Origin: UMGS1071 sp045638545
GTDB lineage: Bacteria; Bacillota; Clostridia; Oscillospirales; Acutalibacteraceae
Direction of reading: 5' to 3'
Length of the DNA: 44,038 nucleotides
NCBI GenBank assembly: GCA_045638545.1
Contig: JAZUBL010000003.1
Span: 1 to 44,038, forward strand
The position numbers and the translations under genes were made by a program. The stretch's first letter is position 1. Each line of letters begins with the position of its first letter. The notes under the pieces were generated by a model. It did not search any database and had not been told where the DNA came from. It saw only the letters and a program-made list of their open reading frames with translations. Below are positions 24,648 through 33,685 of the stretch, piece after piece.

Positions 24648-26222
24648 TTATTTATTGGCGTGGATGAAATCCATGCCCAGTTCGTAAGGATGGATGACAA
24701 TACCGGTTGCTTTGTTCGGTACGGCATAGTAGCGTGTTTCGTAATAAATCGGGTAGAAAACGGCGCCGTTGTTCAGTGACTGCTCTGCATTGCGGCAGTT
24801 TGCGAGCACAGTCTCCTGTGTGGAATGTGGGTCGATTTCGAGCAGGTTGTCGTAACTTGCTACGCTGAGGAATGCAGGATTATTCTTGCTGTTGGAGCAG
24901 AACATGGAAAGTAAAGAACGTGGACCTTCTGCTGTGGCGCAGATGGAGGTGATGGCCACGTCATAATTGCCGCTGCGGATGCGGTTGGACAGTTCTGCTT
25001 CGGAGAGCGGTTCCATATTGTAATAATGTCCCAGGGCGCTGTTCCAGTCTGTGATCATCTGGTTTGCCAGTTTTCTGGAGAGTTCGTCATCCGGACAGAG
25101 AACCGTTACAGACGGCACTTTCTTTTTATCAGCTGCTTTCACAGCTTTCAGATCCTGCTTCAAATAAAAGCCGCTGCCGGCGGCTGCGCGGTAATTGGTG
25201 CCGTTAAATTCTGTGGATGGTGTAATAATATCATCAGCTGCTTTTATATTTTCCGACAGAACAGAAAGCAGATTTTCGCGGTTGATAGACTGCACGAACA
25301 ACCGGCGGATGGCGGCATTTTTCATATTTTTGGATTGCGTGTTAAAACACAGTCCCCAGGTAGTATCTTCAAAAGCGGTCAGTGTGTATTTTTCCGTATT
25401 CACCTGAGAAAGCAGTTCGTGGGGAATTTTTGCCGCATCAGTTACACCTTCAGAAAGGAGATTGAGGGGATTGGTATCTGTTTCGCTGTCAGCAATGGTC
25501 ATGGTAAGGGTACCGGGCGTTACTTCTGTTTCGCCGATGTAAGTTTCATTGCGGACCAGATTAATATACTCGTTATGTTCCCAGGAGTAGCGGTTTGCCA
25601 TGCGGAATGGGCCATTGCCCAGAATATGGCCGGAATCCAGGCCGTATTTGCCTGCGGTTTCTTCAAAATAAGATGCTTTGCAAGGCATGAACGGAGCAGA
25701 GGCTGTCAGAGCAGGGAAGTCTGCGTTGGCATATTCCAGTTCCACCACCAGTGTGTGTGCGTCAATGGCGTATACACCAAGAGATTCCACCGGCAGTTCC
25801 CCCTGATTGATCGCTCTGGCATTTTTGATGCAGAACATGGTTTCGCAGGTAGAGGAGCCTGTTGCAGGATCCAGCGCACGGCGGAATGCGAAGATGAAAT
25901 CATCGGCAGTGACCGGTGTTTCATCAGTCCATCGGGCATCCGGGCGCAGGTGGAAGGTGAAGACGGTATGGTCCAGATTTGGTTCCCAGCTGTCTGCCAC
26001 GCCTGGGTAAGGGTTGTTGTGTTCATCCAGACGGACGAGGCCTTCGAAAAGAGCTTCTACAACAATATTGGCGTTGGCATCATGGGCAACCTGTGGGTCC
26101 AGTGTGATCGGTTCATCGGTCAGCAGAAGCTGCATATCAGCATTCTTTTCAAAGCTGCATCCCGAAAGGGTGATGGAACCGGCAAGGAGTAGGGAAAGAA
26201 ATAATGCGGTCAGTTTTTTCAT
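24648..26222 (-). CDS. Oligopeptide ABC transporter substrate-binding lipoprotein
   Basis: This is a family 5 extracellular solute-binding protein of 524 residues. The N-terminus MKKLTALFLSLLLAGSITL leads to the lipobox LSGC with the lipidated Cys at residue 22. EPITLDPQVAHDANANIVV, VADSWEPNLDHTVFTFHLRP and WTDETPVTADDFIFAFRRAL are classic OppA/DppA family segments. The start at 26222 gives a proper signal peptide; an ATG seven codons upstream would spoil it. No permease or ATPase genes are adjacent, so it is an orphan receptor that may share a transporter encoded elsewhere. Confidence 0.93.
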   Translation of the reverse strand: MKKLTALFLSLLLAGSITLSGCSFEKNADMQLLLTDEPITLDPQVAHDANANIVVEALFEGLVRLDEHNNPYPGVADSWEPNLDHTVFTFHLRPDARWTDETPVTADDFIFAFRRALDPATGSSTCETMFCIKNARAINQGELPVESLGVYAIDAHTLVVELEYANADFPALTASAPFMPCKASYFEETAGKYGLDSGHILGNGPFRMANRYSWEHNEYINLVRNETYIGETEVTPGTLTMTIADSETDTNPLNLLSEGVTDAAKIPHELLSQVNTEKYTLTAFEDTTWGLCFNTQSKNMKNAAIRRLFVQSINRENLLSVLSENIKAADDIITPSTEFNGTNYRAAAGSGFYLKQDLKAVKAADKKKVPSVTVLCPDDELSRKLANQMITDWNSALGHYYNMEPLSEAELSNRIRSGNYDVAITSICATAEGPRSLLSMFCSNSKNNPAFLSVASYDNLLEIDPHSTQETVLANCRNAEQSLNNGAVFYPIYYETRYYAVPNKATGIVIHPYELGMDFIHANK

Positions 26223-26363
26223 AGTAGTGTCCAATCTATTCATTCAAGCAATGTGAGTAATATATGGGTTCTATTTTATCATGGTTTGCAGTGGAATGCA
26301 ATTTTCCAAATTCGAACAATGCACAAAATCTTATACTATAATTTAATAAATGATGAAAAATAC

Positions 26364-26392
26364 TGGACAAATTCAAGCACTCGTTGTATAAT
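26364..26392 (+). promoter_or_regulatory. Promoter of the resolvase-tail gene
   Basis: TGGACA (26364-26369), a 17-nt spacer and a perfect TATAAT (26387-26392). The transcript would have a leader of about 105 nt. Confidence 0.75.
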
Positions 26393-26417
26393 GAATTTGA
26401 TTATAAACGAGGGAGTC

Positions 26418-26450
26418 ATGATTTCTGACCTGTTATTGATTAGCAGGTAA
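26418..26450 (+). CDS. Possible 10-residue leader peptide
   Basis: A tiny frame encodes MISDLLLISR and stop. It is preceded by GAGGGAG with only a 2-nt gap to the ATG, a tight but possible Shine-Dalgarno. It lies inside the leader of the next gene. It could be an attenuator peptide or chance. Confidence 0.3.
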   Translation: MISDLLLISR

Positions 26451-26504
26451 ATTCCCACTTAGTGCATCATGTAAAAAGTGATGGAAAGGGTTCGTTGTCA
26501 CATC

Positions 26505-26837
26505 ATGGATATGGAAAAGGCATTCAAAAAGATACGGGAAATTATTGGTGATCCTGAAAAAGCGGACGCAGTTATTCAGTTAATTCTGCAGATGGAAAAA
26601 GACCAGGAGAGCACACGCAGACAAAAACAGGCAGACGGTATTGCCGCTGCAAAAGAGCGCGGTGTTCGGTTTGGTCGTCCGCCGCTGCAGATGCCAAAGA
26701 ATTTTGCACAGATTTACGACAGTCACAAAAAGGGACTGATCACCGGCGTGTTTGCGGCAAATATTCTGGGCATCAGCCAGAAGTCTTATCGAAAGCTGGC
26801 TGCGCAGTATGAGGAATCACAGAACAAAACAGAATAA
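26505..26837 (+). CDS. Resolvase-tail DNA-binding protein (no catalytic domain)
   Basis: The 110-residue product contains QADGIAAAKERGVRFGRPPL (about 43-62), the linker that joins the catalytic and DNA-binding domains in Hin/Tn3-type serine recombinases. A short helix-turn-helix follows (FAANILGISQKSYRKLA). The serine catalytic domain is absent; residues 1-40 are a charged helix (EKAFKKIREIIGDPEKADAV). It is therefore either a domesticated DNA-binding protein or a relic. Its own promoter and intact frame favour a retained function. The start is uncertain: ATGs at 26481, 26505 and 26511 are possible, with AAAGGG at 26485-26490. Confidence 0.65.
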   Translation: MDMEKAFKKIREIIGDPEKADAVIQLILQMEKDQESTRRQKQADGIAAAKERGVRFGRPPLQMPKNFAQIYDSHKKGLITGVFAANILGISQKSYRKLAAQYEESQNKTE

Positions 26838-26843
26838 ATAGAA

Positions 26844-26885
26844 AAATCTCGCTTTGTCATATTTGTGCAGAGCGGGATTTTTTTA
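26844..26885 (+). terminator. Intrinsic terminator
   Basis: AAATCTCGCT (26844-26853) pairs with AGCGGGATTT (26871-26880) with one wobble, then a T-run. Confidence 0.75.
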
Positions 26886-26886
26886 T

Positions 26887-26920
26887 TGCAGAAAAGAAAA
26901 ACCACCCATTGCAGGTGGTT
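26887..26920 (-). terminator. Terminator of the tyrosine phosphatase gene
   Basis: AACCACC (26900-26906) pairs with GGTGGTT (26914-26920). On the minus strand the stem is followed by TTTTCTTTTC. Confidence 0.8.
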
Positions 26921-26927
26921 TGAAAAG

Positions 26928-27389
26928 TTATTGTTTTCCGGATAAAATAACGCGGAGCAGTGCATCACAGCCCTCATCGACATCGCGGTAAGTCTCGTCA
27001 AAGTTGCCGGTATACCATGGATCGGCAATATCGCCGCCGCGTGTTGTGAAATCCAGCAGCTTATGCAGTTTGTTCTCCGGGTCTTTGCCGACAATGCGTT
27101 CCATGTTGCGCATATTCCAGCCATCCATGCCGATCAGGTAATCATACTTGTCATAGTCACTTTTGCGCATCTGTACGGCCCTGTGGTCGCCAACAGGAAT
27201 GCCCTTTTCTCGCAGTTTGTTTCGTGTGCCGGGATGTACAGGGTTGCCGATTTCCTCCTGGCTGGTAGCAGCGGAATCTACGTAGAACTGATCCGCGATG
27301 CCCATGGTTTTAATTTTGTGCTTGAAAACGTACTCCGCCATGGTAGAGCGACAGATATTGCCGTGGCAGATAAAAAGGATCTTAATCAT
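26928..27389 (-). CDS. Low-molecular-weight protein-tyrosine phosphatase
   Basis: This 153-residue enzyme has the N-terminal phosphate-binding loop CHGNICRS (C8 to R14 = C-x5-R) and the general acid in DPWYTGNFDETY near 122. Bacterial members dephosphorylate tyrosine kinases of capsule synthesis or other tyrosine- or arginine-phosphorylated proteins. Some arginine phosphatases (YwlE) share this fold, and McsB is encoded in this window. Deciding between Tyr and Arg specificity needs experiment; YwlE-type enzymes have Thr in the loop where this protein has Ile12, which favours Tyr. AAGGAGG precedes the ATG. Confidence 0.92.
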   Translation of the reverse strand: MIKILFICHGNICRSTMAEYVFKHKIKTMGIADQFYVDSAATSQEEIGNPVHPGTRNKLREKGIPVGDHRAVQMRKSDYDKYDYLIGMDGWNMRNMERIVGKDPENKLHKLLDFTTRGGDIADPWYTGNFDETYRDVDEGCDALLRVILSGKQ

Positions 27390-27507
27390 ATTTTGAGTAC
27401 CTCCTTAATTTAAGGTTATTTATCGAGTTTTCCTGAGCTTTAAACCATTTTTTAAATTTCTTAGTAAGTTCGTATTACTTCGAATATTATAGCATATCTT
27501 TGTCTTC

Positions 27508-27562
27508 AAAAGTAGTAAGAATCGTAGTAAATTGAGCCGATACCGTTTGTTTTACTACTTTT
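27508..27562. repeat. Inverted/direct repeats resembling an attachment-site core
   Basis: AAAAGTAGTAA (27508-27518) and TTACTACTTTT (27552-27562) are a perfect 11-bp inverted repeat. A second GTAGTAA (27524-27530) forms a direct repeat 11 nt after the first. They abut the 3' end of the integrase relic, where element attachment sites usually lie. Confidence 0.35.
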
Positions 27563-27567
27563 ACAAA

Positions 27568-27696
27568 TCAGACTGCTTTTGAATTTATGACAAGATAAAG
27601 TTTCTTTTTCACATCCCCATAGTTAATGTGCGTGCAAACATCCATTGTTACATCAGCATCAGAATGCCTCATAAAATAGTGTACATCTCTTCGCAT
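27568..27696 (-). pseudogene. C-terminal relic of a tyrosine recombinase (integrase)
   Basis: The minus strand encodes about 42 codons ending in a stop at 27568-27570. They include MRHSDADVTMDVCTHINYGD followed by VKKKL. This matches the family block GHSD-x-x-TM-x-x-YTH at the end of phage and ICE integrases, including the histidine of the catalytic set, but the tyrosine position reads Cys (DVCTHI). The rest of the gene is missing or out of frame. It is a decayed integration gene, not an active one. Confidence 0.6.
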
Positions 27697-27850
27697 TGGT
27701 GAATTTTCCTAAAACTGTATCTCTCTCCGTTGTTAATACTTTAATACCGGTGGCGATTTATGCCAATAGGCGACTTTGCGGAATTCATGGATAAATCGTT
27801 AATATTTCCATAAGTGGCTAGGGGGTGTTCCTGTGCCGTAAATTGGCAAA
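27697..27850. other. Non-coding remnant region
   Basis: No intact gene is seen. On the minus strand a frame TGIKVLTTERDTVLGKF runs into the integrase relic in a different frame and may be more of the decayed gene. Confidence 0.3.
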
Positions 27851-27886
27851 AAAAGAACCACCTGCATACAAATTAGCGCAGGTGGT
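27843..27886 (-). terminator. Terminator of the LRR surface protein gene
   Basis: On the minus strand ACCACCTGC and GCAGGTGGT (27857-27865 with 27878-27886) form a 9-bp stem followed by TCTTTTTTT. Confidence 0.85.
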
Positions 27887-27980
27887 GGGGATGTTTTACA
27901 TATTAAGATTGAATTTGATAGACGAAAAGCAGGGGATGGGAGTCCTCTATCCCCATATGGACTGAATTTGTTTATCGTTC

Positions 27981-30900
27981 TTATTTCCAGCAGCTGTACC
28001 AGCCAATGCCCTGATCCTCCCATCCAGCATTCAGGAGATTTTGTCTTTCTTCTGTACTGAAGGTGAAGTGGTATGCACCAACGGCTGCATTTGGATTATG
28101 AAGTCTGTACTGAACAGCTTCTGTATTATAAGCGGAGTTGAAAGCGATACCTTCATAGTTCCAGCCCTGTTTCATCAGCTTGCTCTTTTCATTTTCATCC
28201 ATTGTGTACAGGTGTTCGCCGGTGGATGGTTGGAAGAGACGATGTACAGGTGCACCAGTGTTTGCAGGGAAAGTGAAGCCTACACCCTCATACTGCCAAC
28301 CGTGACCGATCAGATTGTTCTTCTCTTCTTCAGAGCCAGTGTAGAAGTGTTCGCCTGTATTTGGATTATACATACGGAACATATGAACAACCTTGCGGCT
28401 TTCTACATTTTCACGATTCACACCACAGCCGTTGCATTTACCATCAACGATGTTGTCGTAGATATGGTTTGCGATGGTAAAGTTCTTTGTCACAGTGCCA
28501 GTGTAGTTGCCCTTGCCGGTGATAGTAACAGTAGCCTTGCCCGGCTTGTCGTTATTCTTGTAGGAAACAGTATAGTCTGTACCCTCTTTCAGTGTCTTAC
28601 CGCTGTTAGTCACAATAATATTTTGCTTCACTGCGGTAGTTGTGCAACCAACGTTCTTGATACCGGTAATTTTCAACTGAGAAACATTAATTTTCTCCAG
28701 TTTTGGAACTGCGGTATAGGTGGTGTAATCACAACGACTGCAAGTCTCGTAGGCGTTCCAGCCAGCCTCTGTATAAGTTGGCGCTTTAGCATTATGATTA
28801 ACGATATTATGTCCCAGTGCTTTCACTGTTACAATTTTTCTAGAGAGTTCTTCATCACATTTCGCGCAGTGAACTACGCTATCATAGCTGCCTGTTTCTT
28901 TACAGGTTGCTTTCACTTCATTCTCCTTCACTGTACCTCCGGATTTATGGCCTGTTGCCGGAATTTCTTCCTGTATTGTCAGTGTTTCGCCACACATTGC
29001 GCAGTGATCACCTTCTGTCAGACCTGTTTCTGTACAGGTTGGGGCAACTGCTTCGTCGATTACTACTGTATGATCAAGTGCTGGAATTATTTCCTGTGCA
29101 ATAAGTACCTGCTGACACACGGAGCAATGCCTGCCCTCTGTTTTACCATCACTTACGCAGGTTGCTTCTACTGCTTCATCGATTACTATTGTATGATCAA
29201 GCGCCGGGATGTCCTCCTTTTCAGCCTCTCCACAATTGGAGCATTTTCTATGTTTCGCACCAGCCTCTGTGCAGGTTGCCTTCTGATTTACGATCCATTC
29301 TCCAAAATCGTGTTCACCACAGTAAATTTCAAATGTTATTTTAATTGTTCCTGTATAGTTGCCAATGCCTGTAATAGTCACAGTTGCTGTACCAATATTT
29401 GTATTGTTCTGGTAGCCAACGGTGTAATCAGTACCCTCAATGAGGGGCTTGCTTCCATCTTTCACAATAATTTTCTGTGTCAAAACGGAACCTGTATAGG
29501 TTTTGTCTTCAATACCGCGTACTGCTGCATCCAGTTTTTTGGCGGTGATAGTAAATGTTTTCTCCACTGTTCCTGAGTAGTTGCCTTTACCTGTAATAAT
29601 TACCTTAGCTGTGCCGACATTGATATTATTTTCATAGGAAACAGCGTAGTCTGTGTCCTTAACAAGAATCTTATCTCCGTGCGTTACAAGCAAATTCTGT
29701 GTTAACTCTAATCCTGTGTAGATTTTGTTCTCCATATTGGAGATAGTTGTTTCTAAAAGATTTTTGGTTTCCATTATTGGAATCCAGGTAAAATTTCCTC
29801 CCCATGTATCATCGGGAACATCATCCCAATTTTCTGGGTAATAAACAGTTCCTGTTACCCCAGTAAACGACAAATCTTCTCCATATGCCTCAGGGATTGG
29901 TTTATGCACATGAGGTTTTTCTCCTGAAAAGTAAATTTCATTTAGATTATAGCAACATCTAAATGCCGCTTCTTTAATTTCTCTGAGATTTTTGCCAAAT
30001 TTAATTTTTTCCAGGCCAGTGTAATCAAAAGCTTGATGCCCAATGCTTTCTAAAGAATCAGGAATAAGTATTTGCTTTAGTCCTGTGCAGTTAGAAAATG
30101 CATAGTCTGAAATTTCTGTAATTCCTTCGCAGATTTCAACACTTTCCAACGATTTACAATTTATAAAGGCGCTCCTTTTTACTGTTTTAACCGTAGCTGG
30201 AATTATAATTTGTTGAACTATTTGATTGTCTATATAAATATCAGCTCCAAGGTATGATGGATTAGAATATGAGTTTCCGAATTCTATGTTACACCAATCT
30301 TCTATTGAATCTGCATATACACGTTTGAGATTAATACAGTCAGAAAATGCAGCCGTCGCAATTTCTCTAAGATTTTTACCAAAATATATATCTTCTAAAT
30401 TCGAACATCCCGTAAAAGCAGAAACATCGATACGACAAACATTATCAGGGATATAAAGTTTTATCAGCGCTGAGTTCCCACCAAAAGCAATCTGACCAAT
30501 CTCTTTAACATTATTTCCAATATGAAGATCGGATAATGCACTACAACCAGCAAACACACTGCTCTCGATTTTATCTAGTCCATCCCCAATATAAACCTTT
30601 TTTAGACCTGTACATTCGGAAAAGGCGCCATTTCCGATTTTTTTTACGCTATTTGGTATTTCTAAAGTTTGTATTTTTAAGCATGAAGCAAATGAGCTTA
30701 TTCCAATATTTGATAACCCTTCTTTAAAAGGGAAGCTTTCAAGATTTTTACAATTAGCAAAACCTAAATCTTCAATAGTGGAAACTGAATTACAACCTTC
30801 AACAAACTTTAATCCAGTACATCCCCAAAATGTGCCAAATGAAATTGTAGTTACTGCATCTGGGATTCTAATTCTTTCAAGAGATTCACAGCACTCGAAT

Positions 30901-32492
30901 GCTTCTTTTCCTATGATTTCTAAAGATTCTGACAGTTCAATTTCTCTCAGATTCATTGATCCAACGAAAGCTGCATCTCCAATTACTTTTAAGCCTTTAG
31001 GTAACATTATTGTTTGCACATCAGATTCAAAAAAGGCACTATGTCCAATTCCTATTACTTTAGCACCATTAACAGTTTCCGGAATGATTACATTAGGATT
31101 AGAACCATGATACCTTGTCAATACGGCACAATTATTAGATATAGAAAAAATATAATCCTTTTCTTCTAATATTGAAATATAACTTATATCTGATATGGGG
31201 TATTCTTCACAAAAAGTTAATGTTTGATAGTAATTATCACGAGTATGATTTAAAAAGTCGATATCGTTATCTAAAAAATCATTATACAAATAATCAAACT
31301 GATAAGCTCCGGGAAAATGGTACTGGTAATATGCTGCATCCCAAGTGGCATCTACATTGTAGTAAACATCACCGATTCTCACGATATTCCAGCTGTGGTT
31401 TTCACTGTTGGAGATACCGGAGATAATACGGCAATCCAAGCCTGCCTCCAGCGCCATGCGATAGAATAGATTTGCATAACCTTGGCACACGGAAGTTTTA
31501 TTAATGAGAGCGGCATAGGCAGTCCACTGCAGTGGATAGTTCTCATCGCCTTTATTTTCGTAGTCATAAACCACATTTGCTGTAATGTAGTTGTAAATTG
31601 CACAGATTTTCTCATACTCTGATTTACCAGATAGGTTCAGCTGTGCCATTACAGAGGCCAAGGCTGTATCTAATTCTGCTTCCTGTGCTGCAGTGGAATA
31701 GTAAACTGGGCAATACTCAATGGCAGCGTATACAATACCATTATCAACTGTATATGTGGGACTGATCTGAACCTCCTTAAGATGGAACAGAATATAGTCA
31801 CCCTCTGTTGAATTACCAGTATGTCCTATTGCTCCGGTATAAATGTCATTCCAGATGGTTTCTATCTTATCTTCTGTTGTCTGCACATAGACAGTGATTT
31901 TATCCTGTCGTTCTTTCATGCCGTTACGTAGAATTGCAGCGGCTGTAGATTCATCAACAACATACTGCGGTGCGTCACTTTCATCGTCTGCGAGTGAGAC
32001 AACACCACCGGAATTTGCTAATGCCCATGCGGCGTTGTTTTCTTTATTCTCAGATTCTGTAACAGTAACTACTACCGGTACATTACCAATTTTTGAAGGT
32101 GTCCGTGTGGTTTGCTTTTCTGATGTAGTTTCCTCTTTGGTTGCTTCTTCAATCTCTATCTCAAGAACAGATTCTTGCTTAAGATTTTCCTCTGCGATAT
32201 GTTCAGAATCTACATTCGTAGTGGATTCATTTTCAGATTCATTTTCAATTACAAGTTGCTCCTCAAGGGATTCTTCAGATTTAAAAGATATTTCATTTTC
32301 CACGGACGTTTCAGATTGGTCAGAAGATATTTCTCTATTAAATCCATTATCTTCTGTCTGAGTTTTCTCTACAACGGCAGGTTCTTCTGTTGTCTCTGCA
32401 GCAAAGGCAACCATAGATGCACTGCCGGATACGGTCACCAGTGCAGCCAACATAGCAGCAATAATATATTTTACTTTATTACCAATTTTCAT
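27981..32492 (-). CDS. Secreted transglutaminase/BspA-type LRR protein with DUF5648-like C-terminus
   Basis: This 1503-residue exported protein starts with a signal peptide (1-31, ending MVAFAAE). Then come a Glu/Ser/Thr-rich stretch (about 35-150) and a transglutaminase-like domain (about 285-400) with the catalytic triad visible as TSVCQGYA, NHSWNIV and VDATWD. About sixteen BspA-type leucine-rich repeats follow (about 455-845, motif IxIPxxVxxIGxxAFxxC). Two 70-residue beta-sandwich repeats follow (NIGTATVTITGIGNYTG type), then four Cys/His segments (KCSNCG, HCSVC, HCAMCG, HCAKC), a third beta repeat, and three C-terminal copies of YNPNTGEHFYTGSEEEKNNL (DUF5648-like, about 1365-1503). GGAAGTGG precedes the ATG. 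No wall anchor is seen. Likely role is surface adhesion or peptide crosslinking/cleavage (inference). Confidence 0.92.
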   Translation of the reverse strand: MKIGNKVKYIIAAMLAALVTVSGSASMVAFAAETTEEPAVVEKTQTEDNGFNREISSDQSETSVENEISFKSEESLEEQLVIENESENESTTNVDSEHIAEENLKQESVLEIEIEEATKEETTSEKQTTRTPSKIGNVPVVVTVTESENKENNAAWALANSGGVVSLADDESDAPQYVVDESTAAAILRNGMKERQDKITVYVQTTEDKIETIWNDIYTGAIGHTGNSTEGDYILFHLKEVQISPTYTVDNGIVYAAIEYCPVYYSTAAQEAELDTALASVMAQLNLSGKSEYEKICAIYNYITANVVYDYENKGDENYPLQWTAYAALINKTSVCQGYANLFYRMALEAGLDCRIISGISNSENHSWNIVRIGDVYYNVDATWDAAYYQYHFPGAYQFDYLYNDFLDNDIDFLNHTRDNYYQTLTFCEEYPISDISYISILEEKDYIFSISNNCAVLTRYHGSNPNVIIPETVNGAKVIGIGHSAFFESDVQTIMLPKGLKVIGDAAFVGSMNLREIELSESLEIIGKEAFECCESLERIRIPDAVTTISFGTFWGCTGLKFVEGCNSVSTIEDLGFANCKNLESFPFKEGLSNIGISSFASCLKIQTLEIPNSVKKIGNGAFSECTGLKKVYIGDGLDKIESSVFAGCSALSDLHIGNNVKEIGQIAFGGNSALIKLYIPDNVCRIDVSAFTGCSNLEDIYFGKNLREIATAAFSDCINLKRVYADSIEDWCNIEFGNSYSNPSYLGADIYIDNQIVQQIIIPATVKTVKRSAFINCKSLESVEICEGITEISDYAFSNCTGLKQILIPDSLESIGHQAFDYTGLEKIKFGKNLREIKEAAFRCCYNLNEIYFSGEKPHVHKPIPEAYGEDLSFTGVTGTVYYPENWDDVPDDTWGGNFTWIPIMETKNLLETTISNMENKIYTGLELTQNLLVTHGDKILVKDTDYAVSYENNINVGTAKVIITGKGNYSGTVEKTFTITAKKLDAAVRGIEDKTYTGSVLTQKIIVKDGSKPLIEGTDYTVGYQNNTNIGTATVTITGIGNYTGTIKITFEIYCGEHDFGEWIVNQKATCTEAGAKHRKCSNCGEAEKEDIPALDHTIVIDEAVEATCVSDGKTEGRHCSVCQQVLIAQEIIPALDHTVVIDEAVAPTCTETGLTEGDHCAMCGETLTIQEEIPATGHKSGGTVKENEVKATCKETGSYDSVVHCAKCDEELSRKIVTVKALGHNIVNHNAKAPTYTEAGWNAYETCSRCDYTTYTAVPKLEKINVSQLKITGIKNVGCTTTAVKQNIIVTNSGKTLKEGTDYTVSYKNNDKPGKATVTITGKGNYTGTVTKNFTIANHIYDNIVDGKCNGCGVNRENVESRKVVHMFRMYNPNTGEHFYTGSEEEKNNLIGHGWQYEGVGFTFPANTGAPVHRLFQPSTGEHLYTMDENEKSKLMKQGWNYEGIAFNSAYNTEAVQYRLHNPNAAVGAYHFTFSTEERQNLLNAGWEDQGIGWYSCWK

Positions 32493-32641
32493 TTCGCCAC
32501 TTCCAGAATTTTAAGTAATATTAATAATTGGTTTTACTATAGCACAAATAAAGATGCTCTTTATGGGTTTTTGGAAATATCGTTAATATTGACCGCTAGT
32601 GTGCACTTTTTAGCCCATCTCTATAGGGAAGAGAGAATATA

Positions 32642-32683
32642 AAAAAGACTACTTTCCAAATTAACAGGAAGTGGTCTTTTTTG
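32642..32683. terminator. Terminator of the amidoligase-amidotransferase unit
   Basis: Stem GACTACTTTCC (32647-32657) with GGAAGTGGTC (32667-32676), extended by A/T runs on both sides; contains one wobble. Confidence 0.8.
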
Positions 32684-32727
32684 TTTATATCACTTTGATA
32701 AGGATTGATTTTGATTGTGTTTTTTAA

Positions 32728-33684
32728 TCAGATGAATAACAGTTCATAACACTCCGCCAGACAGTTCTGCATGAGGTTTGGGCAGTAGAGTAATTCCTCA
32801 ATTTCATCCGCATTGTAACCAAACTCCAGCAGCAAAGCAATCTTCTCCGGATCTACGCCAAAGCTGGATGCATATTCTATCAACTCCTGTTCATGGGTGT
32901 TGCTTCTATAAATGCTGTAGGGAGTATAAAGGGAAGATGGATAGCATGTAAACTCCCACTGGTCGAACTGAGCAGTGTCAAAAGTGGAAATTTCCAGTTT
33001 TCCGTTTCGATCGATGCGGAGAATATCACCACAGGCTAACGAAATAGAGCGGCTGTTTTTCCACGGAATACGTAATAATTTCAGAGCGGATTGCAGGATA
33101 GATTCTGTAGAAGCGTAAATGTAGAACCCATCAAACTGATAGATGTACAGGGGATTATCTCCCTTCACAAAGTAGAGATCATTGTTTTCATTTAATACGG
33201 TAAAGGTGAAAGAGCCACGAATTGTTTCAGCAGTATGTCCTAGATTTTCAAAAGATACTTCTCCGGCTTGTTCCAGCAACTGTACAATGATATAGCTGTC
33301 AGTTTCTATTTGTGTTTTGGGTAAGTTCTCTTTGATACGAAGTTGCTTGTCATTCCAGAGCATGCCGTTGTGTGCAACAGAGAATGCGCCATTTTTGTCC
33401 CATCCTGAAAACGGGTGATTGTTATAGTTGAGGTTCTCATTTCCTTGAGTAGTCAGTCGAGTGTGTCCCATGATGTATTGGGTGTCTTTTGGGATGGAGA
33501 ATTTCATCTGATGAGCAGGTAACGGCCGTTTGTAGATGTGCATCTGTCCTTTGTTGTTGTAGCTGATGCCTGTTGCATCGATGCCGCGTTCTTCACATTC
33601 AATTGCCAGTACAGAGAGGATTCGTTCCTTTTGCTTTGCAGTCCATACATCCCCATAATCCAGTAATCCAAATAAACAACACAT
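32728..33684 (-). CDS. Class II glutamine amidotransferase paired with an amidoligase
   Basis: The 318-residue protein begins MCCLFG. After Met removal the N-terminal Cys2 would be the Ntn nucleophile. IDATGISY, the HTRLTTQGN loop, HNGMLWND and TDSYIIVQLL match the glutaminase domain of GlmS, PurF and GatB-like enzymes. RGSFTFTVL and DNPLYIY resemble its later strands. There is no sugar isomerase or PRTase domain; the C-terminal 80 residues are unrecognised. It therefore only makes ammonia from glutamine and must hand it to a partner. It starts two bases after the amidoligase stop, with GAGGAGG inside that gene, so it is translationally coupled to it. Confidence 0.88.
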   Translation of the reverse strand: MCCLFGLLDYGDVWTAKQKERILSVLAIECEERGIDATGISYNNKGQMHIYKRPLPAHQMKFSIPKDTQYIMGHTRLTTQGNENLNYNNHPFSGWDKNGAFSVAHNGMLWNDKQLRIKENLPKTQIETDSYIIVQLLEQAGEVSFENLGHTAETIRGSFTFTVLNENNDLYFVKGDNPLYIYQFDGFYIYASTESILQSALKLLRIPWKNSRSISLACGDILRIDRNGKLEISTFDTAQFDQWEFTCYPSSLYTPYSIYRSNTHEQELIEYASSFGVDPEKIALLLEFGYNADEIEELLYCPNLMQNCLAECYELLFI

Positions 33685-33685
33685 A

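Noticed and set aside
24350..24727. 125-codon minus-strand frame in the gap before the peptide-binding gene
   Set aside because: It crosses palindromes and a terminator, has no RBS and overlaps the end of the real gene.
28041..29576. 511-codon plus-strand frame opposite the LRR protein
   Set aside because: Antisense shadow with no RBS; the minus-strand protein has a signal peptide and known domains.
27795..32590. ATCGTTAATATT present on both sides of the LRR gene (27795-27806 and 32579-32590), as a target-site duplication
   Set aside because: A 12-base A+T-rich match is expected many times by chance in 44 kb, and no terminal inverted repeats or transposase are present.
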